NCBI RefSeq assembly: GCF_963678635.1
Contig: NW_026971322.1
Coordinates: forward strand, 1-26,234
Source of the DNA: Symsagittifera roscoffensis
Lineage: Eukaryota > Xenacoelomorpha > Acoela > Convolutidae
Direction of reading: 5' to 3'
Length of the DNA: 26,234 bases
The notes below the pieces were generated by a model that searched no databases, was not told the DNA's origin, and was given only the letters and a program-made list of their open reading frames with translations. Positions 16,952-25,279 of this stretch are shown piece by piece (position 1 is the first letter of the stretch; each line of letters begins with the position of its first letter). The position numbers and the translations under genes were made by a program.

Positions 16952-18514
16952 CCCATCCGGGGTTAAGAGAGTTTTATTTTTTCAATGTTGTATTGTAGTG
17001 TAGGATGAAGATGGTGTTTTTCTTTAAAGGTTGCGAGCATATTCTTTTTTTTGTGCTTTGGAAGAAGAGATGTTATCACGAGATCGAATTATGATTTCTG
17101 ATCGGTTGTGATGAGTGTTGATCTGGTTGATTTTGGAGAATAGGAATGGTCTAATTACGTTCGAGAGTGTCGTGTAGTTCGACTTTGGATGCAGTGCCTG
17201 GTGACTTGGATCTGTATGTATACTTGAACATCGAGATGGCCATTGTTCTGTTGCAATCGGTTTCCTTTGCTGCGATAGCAAGTCCTACTTTAAATCCGTT
17301 GAGTGTAGTGACTGTAGGCAGCATATCGGGTGTATTTTGCCATTCCGTAGTTGGAGTGTGATTGGGTTGTCAAATTCCTTGCTGCTTTTCTTTGGGCTGT
17401 ATGTAATCTATATACTGCTTTGTATGATTTACATATACAAATCTTTGCTAATTTTATTTTTAATTATGATCTTGTATTAGTTTTTATCGCAAATGCGTTC
17501 TTGTTTAGTTCGGTTATTTTTAAGAGAAAAATTAATCAAGTTCTAAGCTTGTTTTAATCCGTTTTGGGTACCTTGCGTTTTCTTTTCCTTCATGCTGTTA
17601 GGTTGTGGTTTGTGGTGTTTAGTAAGCTTGCGTTCGTTAGTTTGGATTATTACATAATTCCTTTCCAACCGGGTTAAAGGAAAGTTCGAAATGTGTTAAA
17701 ACTGGTTAGAGTTGTTTTCAAAGAAAGTTTTAAGTGAAATTCATTATTTTAAACAATTCTTCGTGGGCGAGCTGTGCGATTGTGGATAGGACTATGGGCG
17801 AGTGAATATTTAAAACTACAAAGAAGCGTCTTTGAAAAGGTTAGTACTGCTTTAATTTTATAGGCAATTTTTTTTATTTTACTACTTTGAAATTATTAAT
17901 TTTACGGCTTTATTTGGGGGATTGAAATTTTCAATTTGTTGTCATTTTAGGAATATTTACTGCATATGGGAAAAGAGTTCTTATATGAATTTATTGCTGT
18001 TTTGGGGGTAAATTTTACTGCTTAGTTTATTGTAATTGGTTAATCTAAATTTATGATTCTAGAAAAAAATTTTCTGTTTTTTGTTTCGTTTTTCTTTTTT
18101 GTAGATGATTGATGATCGTGCCTGTGAAGACTAAACGAAAAGAGAAAACATCTATTAAAAATGGTTAGTTTTGTATCGAATTTATTAGAATAATTTATTT
18201 TATTCGTACTTACCTTTTTCGTCGGGGAAGAGTCCATGGGGAAAAACGTCGTGGATTATTTCTGATGATGTTATTAGTTTAGCTTGTAAGCGAATGATGT
18301 ATTTAGTTTGGAGAAGTGGCAAAAGCTTGGAGAAGTCCGGTCGGGTTATATATTGGTTTTTTGACAAGTAGATAGGGTTTAAGCAATTTTTGGTGAGGGG
18401 AGTTTGGTGGGCTATTGAGAGACTTCCTAGTTTTTTTTTATTCATTGGATGATCGGGAGTTTTGGAGAGTTATTTGTACTTTAGGCTAAATGATTATGTC
18501 GATTTTGTTTTTTA
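16952..18514 (-). other. Post-integrase region of the composite element, unassigned
   Basis: About 1.56 kb between the duplicated pol tail and the middle LTR. The minus strand keeps short open stretches: 18200-18445 (81 codons, LGSLSIAHQTPLTKNCLNPI and PDFSKLLPLLQTKYIIRLQ) and 17161-17340 (LPTVTTLNGFKVGLAIAAKE and CNRTMAISMFKYTYRSKSPG). The place is where an env gene would sit, but no signal peptide, Cys framework or transmembrane anchor was recognised. It could equally be pol tail or host DNA captured by the element. Confidence 0.35.
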
Positions 18515-20177
18515 GGCTAAATTAATATTTTTGCTTGAGGGTATTTCGAGGTCTAAGCTGGGACAGTATTGTTGATTTTTGCTTTAGTTGCTAGGGGAGG
18601 GTCGTAATATTGAGTTTTTGTTTATTTCAGTTTCAGTTGTCAAATTTGAGCGGGTTGCTTTCTTTTGTCCTGGAGGTCTTAAAGTTATAGTTAGAGATAC
18701 GCTTGAAGGTGATTGTTTGTCGGCTAAAGAAGTCGTGTCAAAAATAAGGTGATGATTTGGAAAGGTTCTTATTGGCTAAAATTGAACTAGTTTGTTCAAG
18801 TGCTTTCCAGCATGAATTTTGAAAAATCCCGGTCCATGAAAATATCTTCAAGAGGTGAAAATGTTAATTAATTTAAAGTGGTTTTTGAATTTCAACTTTC
18901 TGTAGTATTTTAGATTGTGGGAGGAATATTTTGTAATATTTTCGTGGCTGATTAAGACGTCGCTATGATTGTCTATGTGGAGTTTTCTCTTTTTCATCTT
19001 GTGGTATAATTTGTTCTCCTAATTTTTGATTTTTTCTTTCTGTTCGAGTGATTTTTTTGTTGTTTAAATTTTTTGATATTTGTTTGGGAAGTTCTTTGTC
19101 CTTTTTATCTAATTGTTTTTGGATTGAGTACATATCAGCGCTATGGTTTTGATGTAGTTCTGAATTATTTTGAATAACCTAAACTCCTGTTAAAAAATAT
19201 AATTGAGTAAGTCCTTGAAGGGCGTACTCTTTCGGGTAATAAGATAAAAGATTGTTTCGATGTTTAACGATTTCTTTTTTGCTTAAGTCTGTAAGTTTGT
19301 ATGTTACATCATAGGTTTTATCAATTATTTGATAAGGTCCTTTTCGGCTAAATTAATATTTTTGCTTGAGGGTATTTCGAGGTCTAAGCTGGGACAGTAT
19401 TGTTGATTTTTGCTTTAGTTGCTAGGGGAGGGTCGTAATATTGAGTTTTTGTTTATTTCAGTTTCAGTTGTCAAATTTGAGCGGGTTGCTTTCTTTTGTC
19501 CTAGAGGTCTTAAAGTTATAGTTAGAGATACGCTTGAAGGTGATTGTTTGTCGGCTAAAGAAGTCGTGTCAAAAATAAGGTGATGATTCGGAAAGGTTCT
19601 TATTGGCTAAAATTGAACTTGTTTGTTCAAGTGCTTTCCAGCATGAATTTTGAAAAATCCCGGTCCATGAAAATATCTTCAAGAGGTGAAAATGTTAATT
19701 AATTTAAAGTGGTTTTTGAATTTCAACTTTCTGTAGTATTTTAGATTGTGGGAGGAATATTTTGTAATATTTTCGTGGCTGATTACGAAGTCGCTATGAT
19801 TGTCTATGTGGAGTTTTCTCTTTTTCATCTTGTGGTATAATTTGTTCTCCTAATTTTTGATTTTTTCTTTCTGTTCGAGTGATTTTTTTGTTGTTTAAAT
19901 TTTTTGATATTTGTTTGGGCAGTTCTTTGTCCTTTTTATCTAATTGTTTTTGGATTGAGTACATATCAGCGCTATGATTTTGATGTAGTTCTGAATTATT
20001 TTGAATAACCTAAACTCCTGTTAAAAAGTATAATTGAGTAAGTCCTTGAAGGGCGTACTCTTTCGGGTAATAAGATAAAAGATTGTTTCGATGTTGAACG
20101 ATTTCTTTTTTGCTTAAGTCTGTAAGTTTGTATGTTACATCATAGGTTTTATCAATTATTTGATAAGGTCCTTTTCG
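18515..20177. repeat. 831-bp direct tandem duplication
   Basis: GGCTAAATTAATATTTTTGC opens unit 1 at 18515 and unit 2 at 19346. GGTCCTTTTCG closes them at 19346 and 20177, a period of exactly 831 bp with no length change. About nine substitutions were counted by eye, roughly 99 per cent identity, including GACGTCGC/GAAGTCGC and GATGTTTAACG/GATGTTGAACG. It lies wholly inside the internal region of the composite element. Confidence 0.95.
19179..19346 (-). pseudogene. Integrase GPY/F domain, copy 2 (from tandem duplication)
   Basis: Repeats the sequence from KGPYQIID through YYPKEYAL, with the equivalent stop at 19179-19181. It begins at the duplication junction (19346), so the upstream LKIGT block is absent. 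Near-identity to copy 1 shows a recent duplication and not independent selection. Confidence 0.82.
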
Positions 20178-20290
20178 TAGTGGTTGTAATTTTTTTAAGA
20201 AATTCCTTTTTGTGTTGTAAAATTTAGAATTAAAACATGTTCCGATTTTTAATTTTGTAGCTGGGGTAAATCGGGATTTATTCGGGAATT
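20010..20290 (-). pseudogene. Integrase C-terminal GPY/F domain, copy 1
   Basis: The minus strand reads KLKIGTCFNSKFYNTKR, then LKKLQPLRKGPYQIID, then KTYDVTYKLTDLSKKEIVQH and NNLLSYYPKEYAL, ending at a TAG (20010-20012). RKGPYQI...DVTY.L...H.N.L.PYY is the GPY/F module that follows the catalytic core in many Ty3/gypsy integrases and helps bind DNA or the target. Upstream, at about 20470-20520, CFTCQLNKNTQGYC may be the C-X2-C part of the zinc-binding domain. The roughly 150-residue DDE core between them is missing. After the TAG a Gln/Lys/Asn-rich tail including RLRNQPRKYYKIFLP continues the usual Pol end. Confidence 0.85.
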
Positions 20291-20679
20291 ATTATTTCGT
20301 CTTTGTAATAATTTTTTTTGTTACTTTCTAGTAAATTTTGTTGTGTTTTTTGTCTCTGTTTAAAATCCATTTGATGTGTGTACTGGAAGCTAACTTTAAA
20401 ATTTGTGGATGATGAAAGTGATCTTCATCGTGGGTTTGTCGTGGTAGATTATAACTTATTGATTCTTTAGTGGGTTTACAATAACCTTGTGTATTTTTGT
20501 TTAATTGGCAAGTAAAGCAATCCTTGCATAATATTCAATAGCTGTCCATATATTCGGTGGAAGTTGCAGTGCGTGTTTATCGGGGTGCAAAATACTGCTA
20601 CGCTCAAACTCTCTTAGTATAGAATTTTTTTCACTTTGCATTTTCTTTGTTTTTCATTATATTGAAATATTAAAAAAAT

Positions 20680-21326
20680 TCTCCCTAGCGCAATTTAAAA
20701 TATAATCATCTAATTTCTTATCTTAAAATTAGCCAATAGTCATCTCTGGGAACCAACGTTCCTAAAGTTTTGATTTTTTGACCCTAGTTTTGAAAAAATT
20801 GGAAAAATATGCCCACACTCCTTGTTTTTTGGTGGATTTCAGAAGTTTGGGTTGGGACGCAAATTTTTCTCATGTTGATGTTCTGAGCTATTTTTATTGA
20901 ATAATTAGGGTCTTATAGGCTAGATCTTGGGTCTCGCAAAGTAAGATTTCACGATTTCTCGAAAAAGTTGGAAACTTTGACCTACAAATTCCATCAAAAA
21001 TTGTGCCATTTTTGGCCTGTTTTTCGAGAGTTTTTCCTGCAATTTGTGTCTTAAATTTTATTTTTTTTGTACTCAAATTGATGTCCAACACTTACGGACA
21101 ACCAATTTTGGAGCGTCTGTAGTTTAATTTGTGTCACCTTTCAAATTCAGTTTTTGGTACTTGCGTTTCTTCGTTTTGAAAATCGTATCCCAATAATTTG
21201 TTTTTGTTTGTTAATAATTTTCTTTCTTAGTGTTTGTCTTTTTGTTCTTATGTCTCCTATTGTTTGTATGTGTGGTGTGATTACGATTAGTATTTTTGGT
21301 CGTTAATTAAGCAATTGTGTAATACG
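20680..21326. other. Internal region upstream of integrase remnant, non-coding
   Basis: This is where gag, protease and RT would be expected, and no such signature is found on either strand. The sequence contains plain AT-rich DNA with several TTTTGGAA/TTCCAAAA-type words. The element has therefore lost its gag-RT part, or this segment was inserted in its place. Confidence 0.5.
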
Positions 21327-21734
21327 ATTGTTTGTTTGTTTCCTAAATTATCTCTTGACATAGGGCTTAGGATGATGGATGCAATGTTTGGGTTAATGAT
21401 TTCTTATGTCTTAAACTGTTAGTTCTTACATTTTTTGTGGTTAGCTTAACTTGAGTCGTATTTTTAGGTTGGGCGGAAAAGCGTATATCGATTCCTGAGA
21501 ATGATTTTTACTTTCTCGTGACTAATTCTAAGCTAGGATAGACCTACCTAATCTTACTTAGGGGTTGTGATTTGTGATCAATGGTTGGAGAATAGTAAAT
21601 TGATCCAAAAGGTTCAGGTATAATTAGAACGCAATTAGTTCGTTAGACTTTTTTTAGGACTGACTAAGTTTAAGTACTATCCTGAAAAGTTTCTGTTAAT
21701 TCTGGGTCTTTAATAAGATTTAGTTTAATTTAAT

Positions 21735-21850
21735 TTAAAGATCCAAGGGAAGCCTTGATGATCAGAATATTTAGATAAAGTTAATTTATTTTAAGTCAAG
21801 TGAAATTAATTTAAAGATCTAAGGGAAGCCTTGATGATCTGTTATTTTAA
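21735..21850. repeat. 76-bp tandem repeats in leader copy 1 (two units)
   Basis: AGCCTTGATGAT at 21751 and 21827, spacing 76. Two fewer units than in leader copy 2, which accounts for much of the length difference between the leaders. Confidence 0.85.
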
Positions 21851-21906
21851 ATGAAAATAAATTAAGTGAAAACAAGGACAAGCCTTGATAACTTTCAGCT
21901 AAAGGT

Positions 21907-22137
21907 CTAAATGAAGAAAAGGTTTAAATTTACTGCTGGAAGTTTTCTAAACATAAAATTTTGAACTCGTTTTTGTCGTACAACCAAGAAATTGATTGGT
22001 AGATTTCTTCCTAGTCGTACGTCGTCTCTTGTCCGAGCTCTTCTTCCAATACCGGGTAGTTCTCGTTTTGTTCGGAAAATTGGCTCTGATCTATAGAGTA
22101 TTGGAGACATTTCTACTAAATTTTTGTCACATAACAT
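21907..22137 (-). CDS. Conserved 76-codon leader ORF, copy 1 (unknown; possible gag start)
   Basis: Starts about 90 bp after the primer site and encodes a basic peptide beginning MLCDKNLVEMSPILYRSEPI, with an Arg-rich centre (GIGRRARTRDDVRLGRN) and a hydrophobic end (LPAVNLNLFFI). Both leader copies keep it open at the same length with seven amino-acid differences by eye, although the surrounding leader has indels. The position fits the start of gag, but no gag motif is recognised and the frame ends after 76 codons. It could be a truncated gag or an uORF. The sequence does not show whether it is translated. Confidence 0.4.
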   Translation of the reverse strand: MLCDKNLVEMSPILYRSEPIFRTKRELPGIGRRARTRDDVRLGRNLPINFLVVRQKRVQNFMFRKLPAVNLNLFFI

Positions 22138-22210
22138 TTTTTTAAGTGTTGTATTTGTCTAAATGTAATCTATTTTTTTTCTAAATCTAGGTTAGTTAAG
22201 GTCTGTTCGA

Positions 22211-22228
22211 GACTTTTTGGTGGCACCA
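22211..22228 (-). promoter_or_regulatory. Primer-binding site TGGTGCCACCAAAAAGTC
   Basis: Starts two bases inside the 5' LTR end (spacer TC). The complement ends in GGCACCA, as expected for a tRNA 3' end. An identical copy follows the middle LTR at about 16552-16569. The identity of the primer tRNA is not established. Confidence 0.65.
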
Positions 22229-22230
22229 GA

Positions 22231-22609
22231 TGAGTTATATCCTATTGTTTATAACTCATAGAGTAATTTCAGATAAGGTACACCGCCTGCTCGTCACGCT
22301 ATCTTATTTTTGGCCGGATAAATTCGTGCAAATTCTTAGTCTAATACCAATCTTAATCTTACTCTTATATCTCCTAGTCTCAATAGATCTAGTGTACACC
22401 GGTTTATGCCTGTTAGTTCCAGAATGAGAACAACTGTATTCTAAGTTTAATTCAAATTGCTCTGGTTTTGAAACTAGAAGTAGTTTCAACACTTACAAAT
22501 AAGTGAGTTGTTAGTTTGATGGAGTATGATTGGTTAGTTTTTAATATTTTATAGAGATAAAATATCATAATAATAACCAATGATAAATATAAGTTTAGAT
22601 CTGGTTCCA
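22231..22609 (-). repeat. 5' LTR of the composite element
   Basis: TGGAACCAGATC...ATATAACTCA, 379 bp, followed two bases later by the primer-binding site and bordered outside by AACT (22610-22613). It differs from the middle LTR by scattered substitutions, so the element is not young. Confidence 0.88.
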
Positions 22610-22613
22610 AACT
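22610..22613. repeat. Target-site duplication AACT, right copy
   Basis: Directly follows GGTTCCA, the outer end of the 5' LTR; partner of 15383-15386. Confidence 0.65.
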
Positions 22614-22689
22614 TTTATTATAAAAAAAGTCTTTTTTAAATTTGAAACAGCTCAAATCTTATTTTGCGAAACATTATTTAAATTCCAAG

Positions 22690-22990
22690 CTTGCTGAGCA
22701 GGAGACCAAGAAAGAATAGAGTGTTATATTTTCAAGTAAAGCCATCCCGATAAATTTTAAAAAAACAAAGAAAAACGTTTTGCCGTAACAAAACAGTATA
22801 TGCAATTACAAAGATTTAAAAAAAAATTCGTAAAACAGATATGGCTAGTGAATTCACAAGATTCAGTTCATTCTGAAAACGGAACAACAGTTTCGAAAAA
22901 AGAATGCGTCTATTTTTTTATAAATTTCCAAAACATTCTTTCTCAGAATGAGTTTTTTTGTGGGGAGTAAAACTGGACCTGTTGCCATGC
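22690..22990. repeat. Dispersed repeat, copy 2
   Basis: Same ordered blocks as 3385-3955: GCTGAGCAGGAGACCAA (22693), AACAAAACAGTATATGCAAT (22787), ATGGCTAGTGAATTC (22841), GGAACAACAGTTTCGAAAAA with GAATGCGTCT (22881-22911), and AAAACTGGA (22970). It lacks about 290 bp found in copy 1. Confidence 0.65.
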
Positions 22991-22994
22991 GAGT

Positions 22995-23640
22995 TGCGAG
23001 TAATTATGGCAAAAAAAGTTACAGGACAAGCAACCGGATCCTTTATATACAACCTCTTTATCGAAACTGACATTTGGCAAAAAAAAATACTTAGTTGAAA
23101 AAATACCTAGTCCTATAACAAATGTATTGCGACCCGTTAGGAGTAGCATTAGTAACGTCACGCTTCATTTATCTTTTGATCTTTTGAAATGATTTCGATT
23201 GTAAAGTATTTTTACTAGCCAACAATTTTTATATTTAATTGTAAGCCATGACTGTTCTCAGTTAGACCCGAACCGAATGCCCATGGAGCATAATCGATTA
23301 GATTGTCAAATTAAAGTCAGTCTCTATAAAATTACAAATTAATCAATTATAATCCATTAAAAATTGATTATAATCCTTATAGTTTATATCAAAATAATCC
23401 TTTTTAATGGTAAAAATTGAGAATGACGATAAAAAGTTTTTTTTGCATTTTTTTGGCTTTTTAGTGCAGTTGCTACGTATTACGTTTCACCAAAAAAATT
23501 TAATTTTTTTTCTATTTTTTATGTGGCTGTTAAACATCATTTGAAATATGCTTTTTACCATCGCCATGGTTAAAAACTGTCATTCGTCCCCTTTACTATC
23601 GCCATTCGCACTTTACCTCTTTCCTCACGTTCAAGAGTCA
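22995..23640. other. AT-rich spacer
   Basis: No gene was recognised on either strand. A small cluster of the palindrome GATTATAATC and related ATTATAATCC words lies at about 23337-23371. Confidence 0.5.
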
Positions 23641-23651
23641 AGAAGGCTAAA

Positions 23652-23837
23652 ATGGTTGAGCAACTCAACGTAAACTCCGCCTCCTCTTTCAACAATCCCC
23701 CACCAATTTATCCACTCCAGTTTCTCCCTTGTCAACCGCCCCCCCCCCCCCCCAGATTGCTGAACTTGGGTGTGGGATGTGATGGTTTCAAAAGTTATGG
23801 GCAGGGTGGTTTAAAGAAAGTGCGGCTCGGAGTTTAA
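23652..23837 (+). CDS. Possible proline-rich open frame (unknown, weak)
   Basis: Starts AAAATGG, a good context, within a GC-rich island, and encodes MVEQLNVNSASSFNNPPPIY, then PLQFLPCQPPPPPP from a C15 run, then changes character (LLNLGVGCDGFKSYGQGG) before a stop. The first 35 codons look more protein-like than most chance frames here, and a first exon is conceivable. The proline run is simply the homopolymer, however, and nothing matches a known family. It could equally be part of a repeat element. Confidence 0.2.
   Translation: MVEQLNVNSASSFNNPPPIYPLQFLPCQPPPPPPRLLNLGVGCDGFKSYGQGGLKKVRLGV
23739..23753. repeat. C15 homopolymer
   Basis: Fifteen consecutive cytosines followed by AGATTG, a striking exception in an AT-rich window. 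Confidence 0.97.
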
Positions 23838-24009
23838 ATTGGAGGGAAGGGGCTAAAAAGGTGCTGTTTAAGTTGAGTAACAACACCCCCATCCCGTTTA
23901 ATGGTGAAAAAACTTGCAGTTGGGATGGCGAGGGTGGAATGTTAACTTGGGGCGGGGTTCAGGGTTGGCTCCAAACTTTATTAAACATGGGGATGGCATC
24001 GGTTGAACG

Positions 24010-24400
24010 CATTTGAATTTTTACCTGCTTTGCTTGTAAAATTGTAGAAAAATTTTCTTGCATATTTTGCATATTTCCGCAAAATAACCGAAATTAGTTT
24101 TAAAAAACTTGGTTATATGCGGTTTTAATGGGTTTTTATTTCAAAAATAACCATGATAATGAATTATTTTGAAAAAAAAAATCGATTTCAAAAATAATAG
24201 GTGGTCTGAATTTCATATCTGTAATGGCTTATAAAGGATAATTTTTGTTTCGGAAATCCATTAAAGTCGATTAATATCCATCGGCGTTGGATGCGTGACC
24301 TTTTTTGTATCAAATAGAATAAAGTTGTTCTCCCAAATAAACCCGCTTTTACACAGTATGTTATGAGGAATTATTGAGACTTGGAAAACAAATGTAAGAT
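24010..24400. other. AT-rich spacer downstream of the lipocalin gene
   Basis: No gene was recognised. Short imperfect repeats of the form GATTAATATCCAT resemble words near 23340-23370. Confidence 0.45.
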
Positions 24401-24410
24401 TAACATCTTT

Positions 24411-24420
24411 TTTATTTATT
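24411..24420 (-). terminator. Candidate poly(A) signal AATAAATAAA
   Basis: The minus strand reads AATAAATAAA about 245 bp after the lipocalin stop codon. It is a plausible polyadenylation signal, but such strings are common in AT-rich DNA. Confidence 0.35.
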
Positions 24421-24438
24421 TAAAATGACTTTTCATGC

Positions 24439-24477
24439 TATAACTGCATTATACAGTTTTTGAATAATGCAGTTATA
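24439..24477. other. Perfect 14-bp hairpin in the presumed lipocalin 3' UTR
   Basis: TATAACTGCATTAT (24439-24452) and its exact reverse complement ATAATGCAGTTATA (24464-24477) flank an 11-base loop. No flanking pairing extends the stem. Confidence 0.85.
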
Positions 24478-24665
24478 TGAACAGGTGAACACTTTTTGAA
24501 ACACTTTTTACATAAAAAACGCCGTGCGAACAGATTTTGGACGGTTTTATTTTGTGATTTAATGGAGGGGGTGGGAAATTCAAGGATTCAACTCACTATA
24601 AAATGAACAAATAACCTCTTCATTAATTGAACAAGGGCTCTTTTGCATAATAATTTCATCATCGG

Positions 24666-24881
24666 TTAATTGCATTGGTCATAGCTAGTTCTCGACAGTC
24701 TGAACTTATTTATATTTCCTAAAGACAACAATTCTTTCTCGATCTCTTCCAGCACATCCTCTTCTAATGAAACTCCTCGCGACAGAATCCACGCCTGGTT
24801 GTCCCTTTGAATGTACCTTTCTATGTTGGATTCGATCATATACTTACAAGTGTAAAACACTATATATGAATCGAGTTTATA
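24666..24881 (-). CDS. Lipocalin (apolipoprotein D-like), terminal exon
   Basis: Lipocalins are small secreted beta-barrel carriers of lipids and other hydrophobic ligands. This exon, entered at the acceptor CTTTCCAACAG, encodes YKLDSYIVFYTCKYM, then QAWILSRGVSLEEDVLEEIE, then SLGNINKFRLSRTSYDQCN and a stop (24666-24668). In apolipoprotein D and relatives the corresponding parts are the TDY..Y...Y.C strand (motif 2), the AWIL.R block with its conserved Arg (motif 3), an alpha helix, and a final Cys of the Q.NC kind. The two cysteines sit where the family has its disulfide partners. The frame is open and free of lesions, and codon use is less AT-extreme than the surroundings. Assignment is by recall of family motifs. 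Confidence 0.68.
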   Translation of the reverse strand, partial: YKLDSYIVFYTCKYMIESNIERYIQRDNQAWILSRGVSLEEDVLEEIEKELLSLGNINKFRLSRTSYDQCN

Positions 24882-25101
24882 CTGTTGGAAAGCAGCAAAA
24901 TTTTGGCGCACTTTTTGTTTTCTTGTTTATTAGAGAAATTATAAACTTCGAAAAATTGTGTGTGTGCAAAAATTGTGATATTCATTTTCTATTGATTATC
25001 AGGATGGCGTTTTAAACTATAATTTTAGGAGCAGAATCGCAGAAACACAGAATTTTTTGAATCCAAGCAACTTTGCTGTGGACCAACTTTTTGCAGCTTT
25101 C
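24882..25101 (-). other. Presumed 220-bp intron with GA-AG ends
   Basis: The acceptor side is good (TTTTGCTGCTTTCCAACAG). The donor side that keeps the lipocalin frame is AAG|GAAAGC, one base away from the consensus AAG|GTAAGC. No in-frame GT alternative nearby fits as well. Confidence 0.4.
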
Positions 25102-25268
25102 CTTGATTGCATAAGTTGGGAACTTTGAAAGCGTTCTCGATCTTGGATGATGGAACTGGATGTTGAAGTAGGCCTTCGGAGGACTCGGTTGCACGACTGT
25201 GAGGTGAGTTCGAACAGGCTCTCCAGATTTCTTCACGCCCGACATGCTTAAATAGAACAGTCGTTGGC
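25102..25268 (-). CDS. Lipocalin-like internal exon (probable)
   Basis: Entered at the acceptor ATGTTTGATTTCAG (AG at 25269-25270). The frame encodes QRLFYLSMSGVKKSGEPVRT, then HLTVVQPSPPKAYFNIQFHH and SKFPTYAIK. In lipocalins the stretch before the TDY motif reads roughly G.A......PA.L.V.F....P.Y.VL, which PSPPKAYFNIQF...PTYAI resembles. Joining it at a phase-0 boundary to the terminal exon gives the expected order of strands. A second frame of this exon is also open over 300 bp, but its product (VLFKHVGREEIWRACSNSP) resembles nothing known. The N-terminal exons with the signal peptide and GXW motif were not found in the remaining 970 bp and may lie beyond the window. Confidence 0.5.
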
Positions 25269-25279
25269 CTGAAATCAAA

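Larger units (their letters stand above)
21327..22230 (-). repeat. Leader/5' internal region, copy 1
   Basis: Homologous to 15525-16571, with indels: about 45 bp (near 21594-21640) are absent from the other copy, and copy 2 has extra 76-bp units and a segment near 15868-15960. It contains the 76-codon open frame (21907-22137) and two 76-bp repeats, and is otherwise AT-rich without coding signs. Confidence 0.85.
15387..22609 (-). mobile_element. Composite, gutted Ty3/gypsy LTR element with three LTR copies
   Basis: In element orientation the order is LTR (22231-22609), primer site and leader (21327-22230), reduced internal region (16952-21326), LTR (16572-16951), a second copy of the leader (15525-16571), and a 135-bp LTR fragment (15387-15521). 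The whole is flanked by AACT. This is the layout left when two elements share an LTR by recombination and one then loses most of its inside. Gag, protease, RT and RNase H are not visible; only integrase C-terminal sequence remains, on the minus strand. The LTR family differs from that of the 6315-13200 element. Confidence 0.85.

Noticed and set aside
17351-17557. Plus-strand 68-codon hydrophobic frame that looks like a membrane protein
   Set aside because: Opposite strand to the element's other coding remnants, AT-rich composition yields Phe/Leu/Ile by chance, and no family is recognised.
16952-18514. Envelope gene of the composite element
   Set aside because: No signal peptide, fusion-type segment, cysteine framework or membrane anchor could be identified, so only the position would support it.
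22198-22228. tRNA gene ending GGTGGCACCA on the plus strand
   Set aside because: No acceptor 5' strand, D-arm or anticodon arm precedes it and the T-stem does not pair. It is the complement of the primer-binding site.
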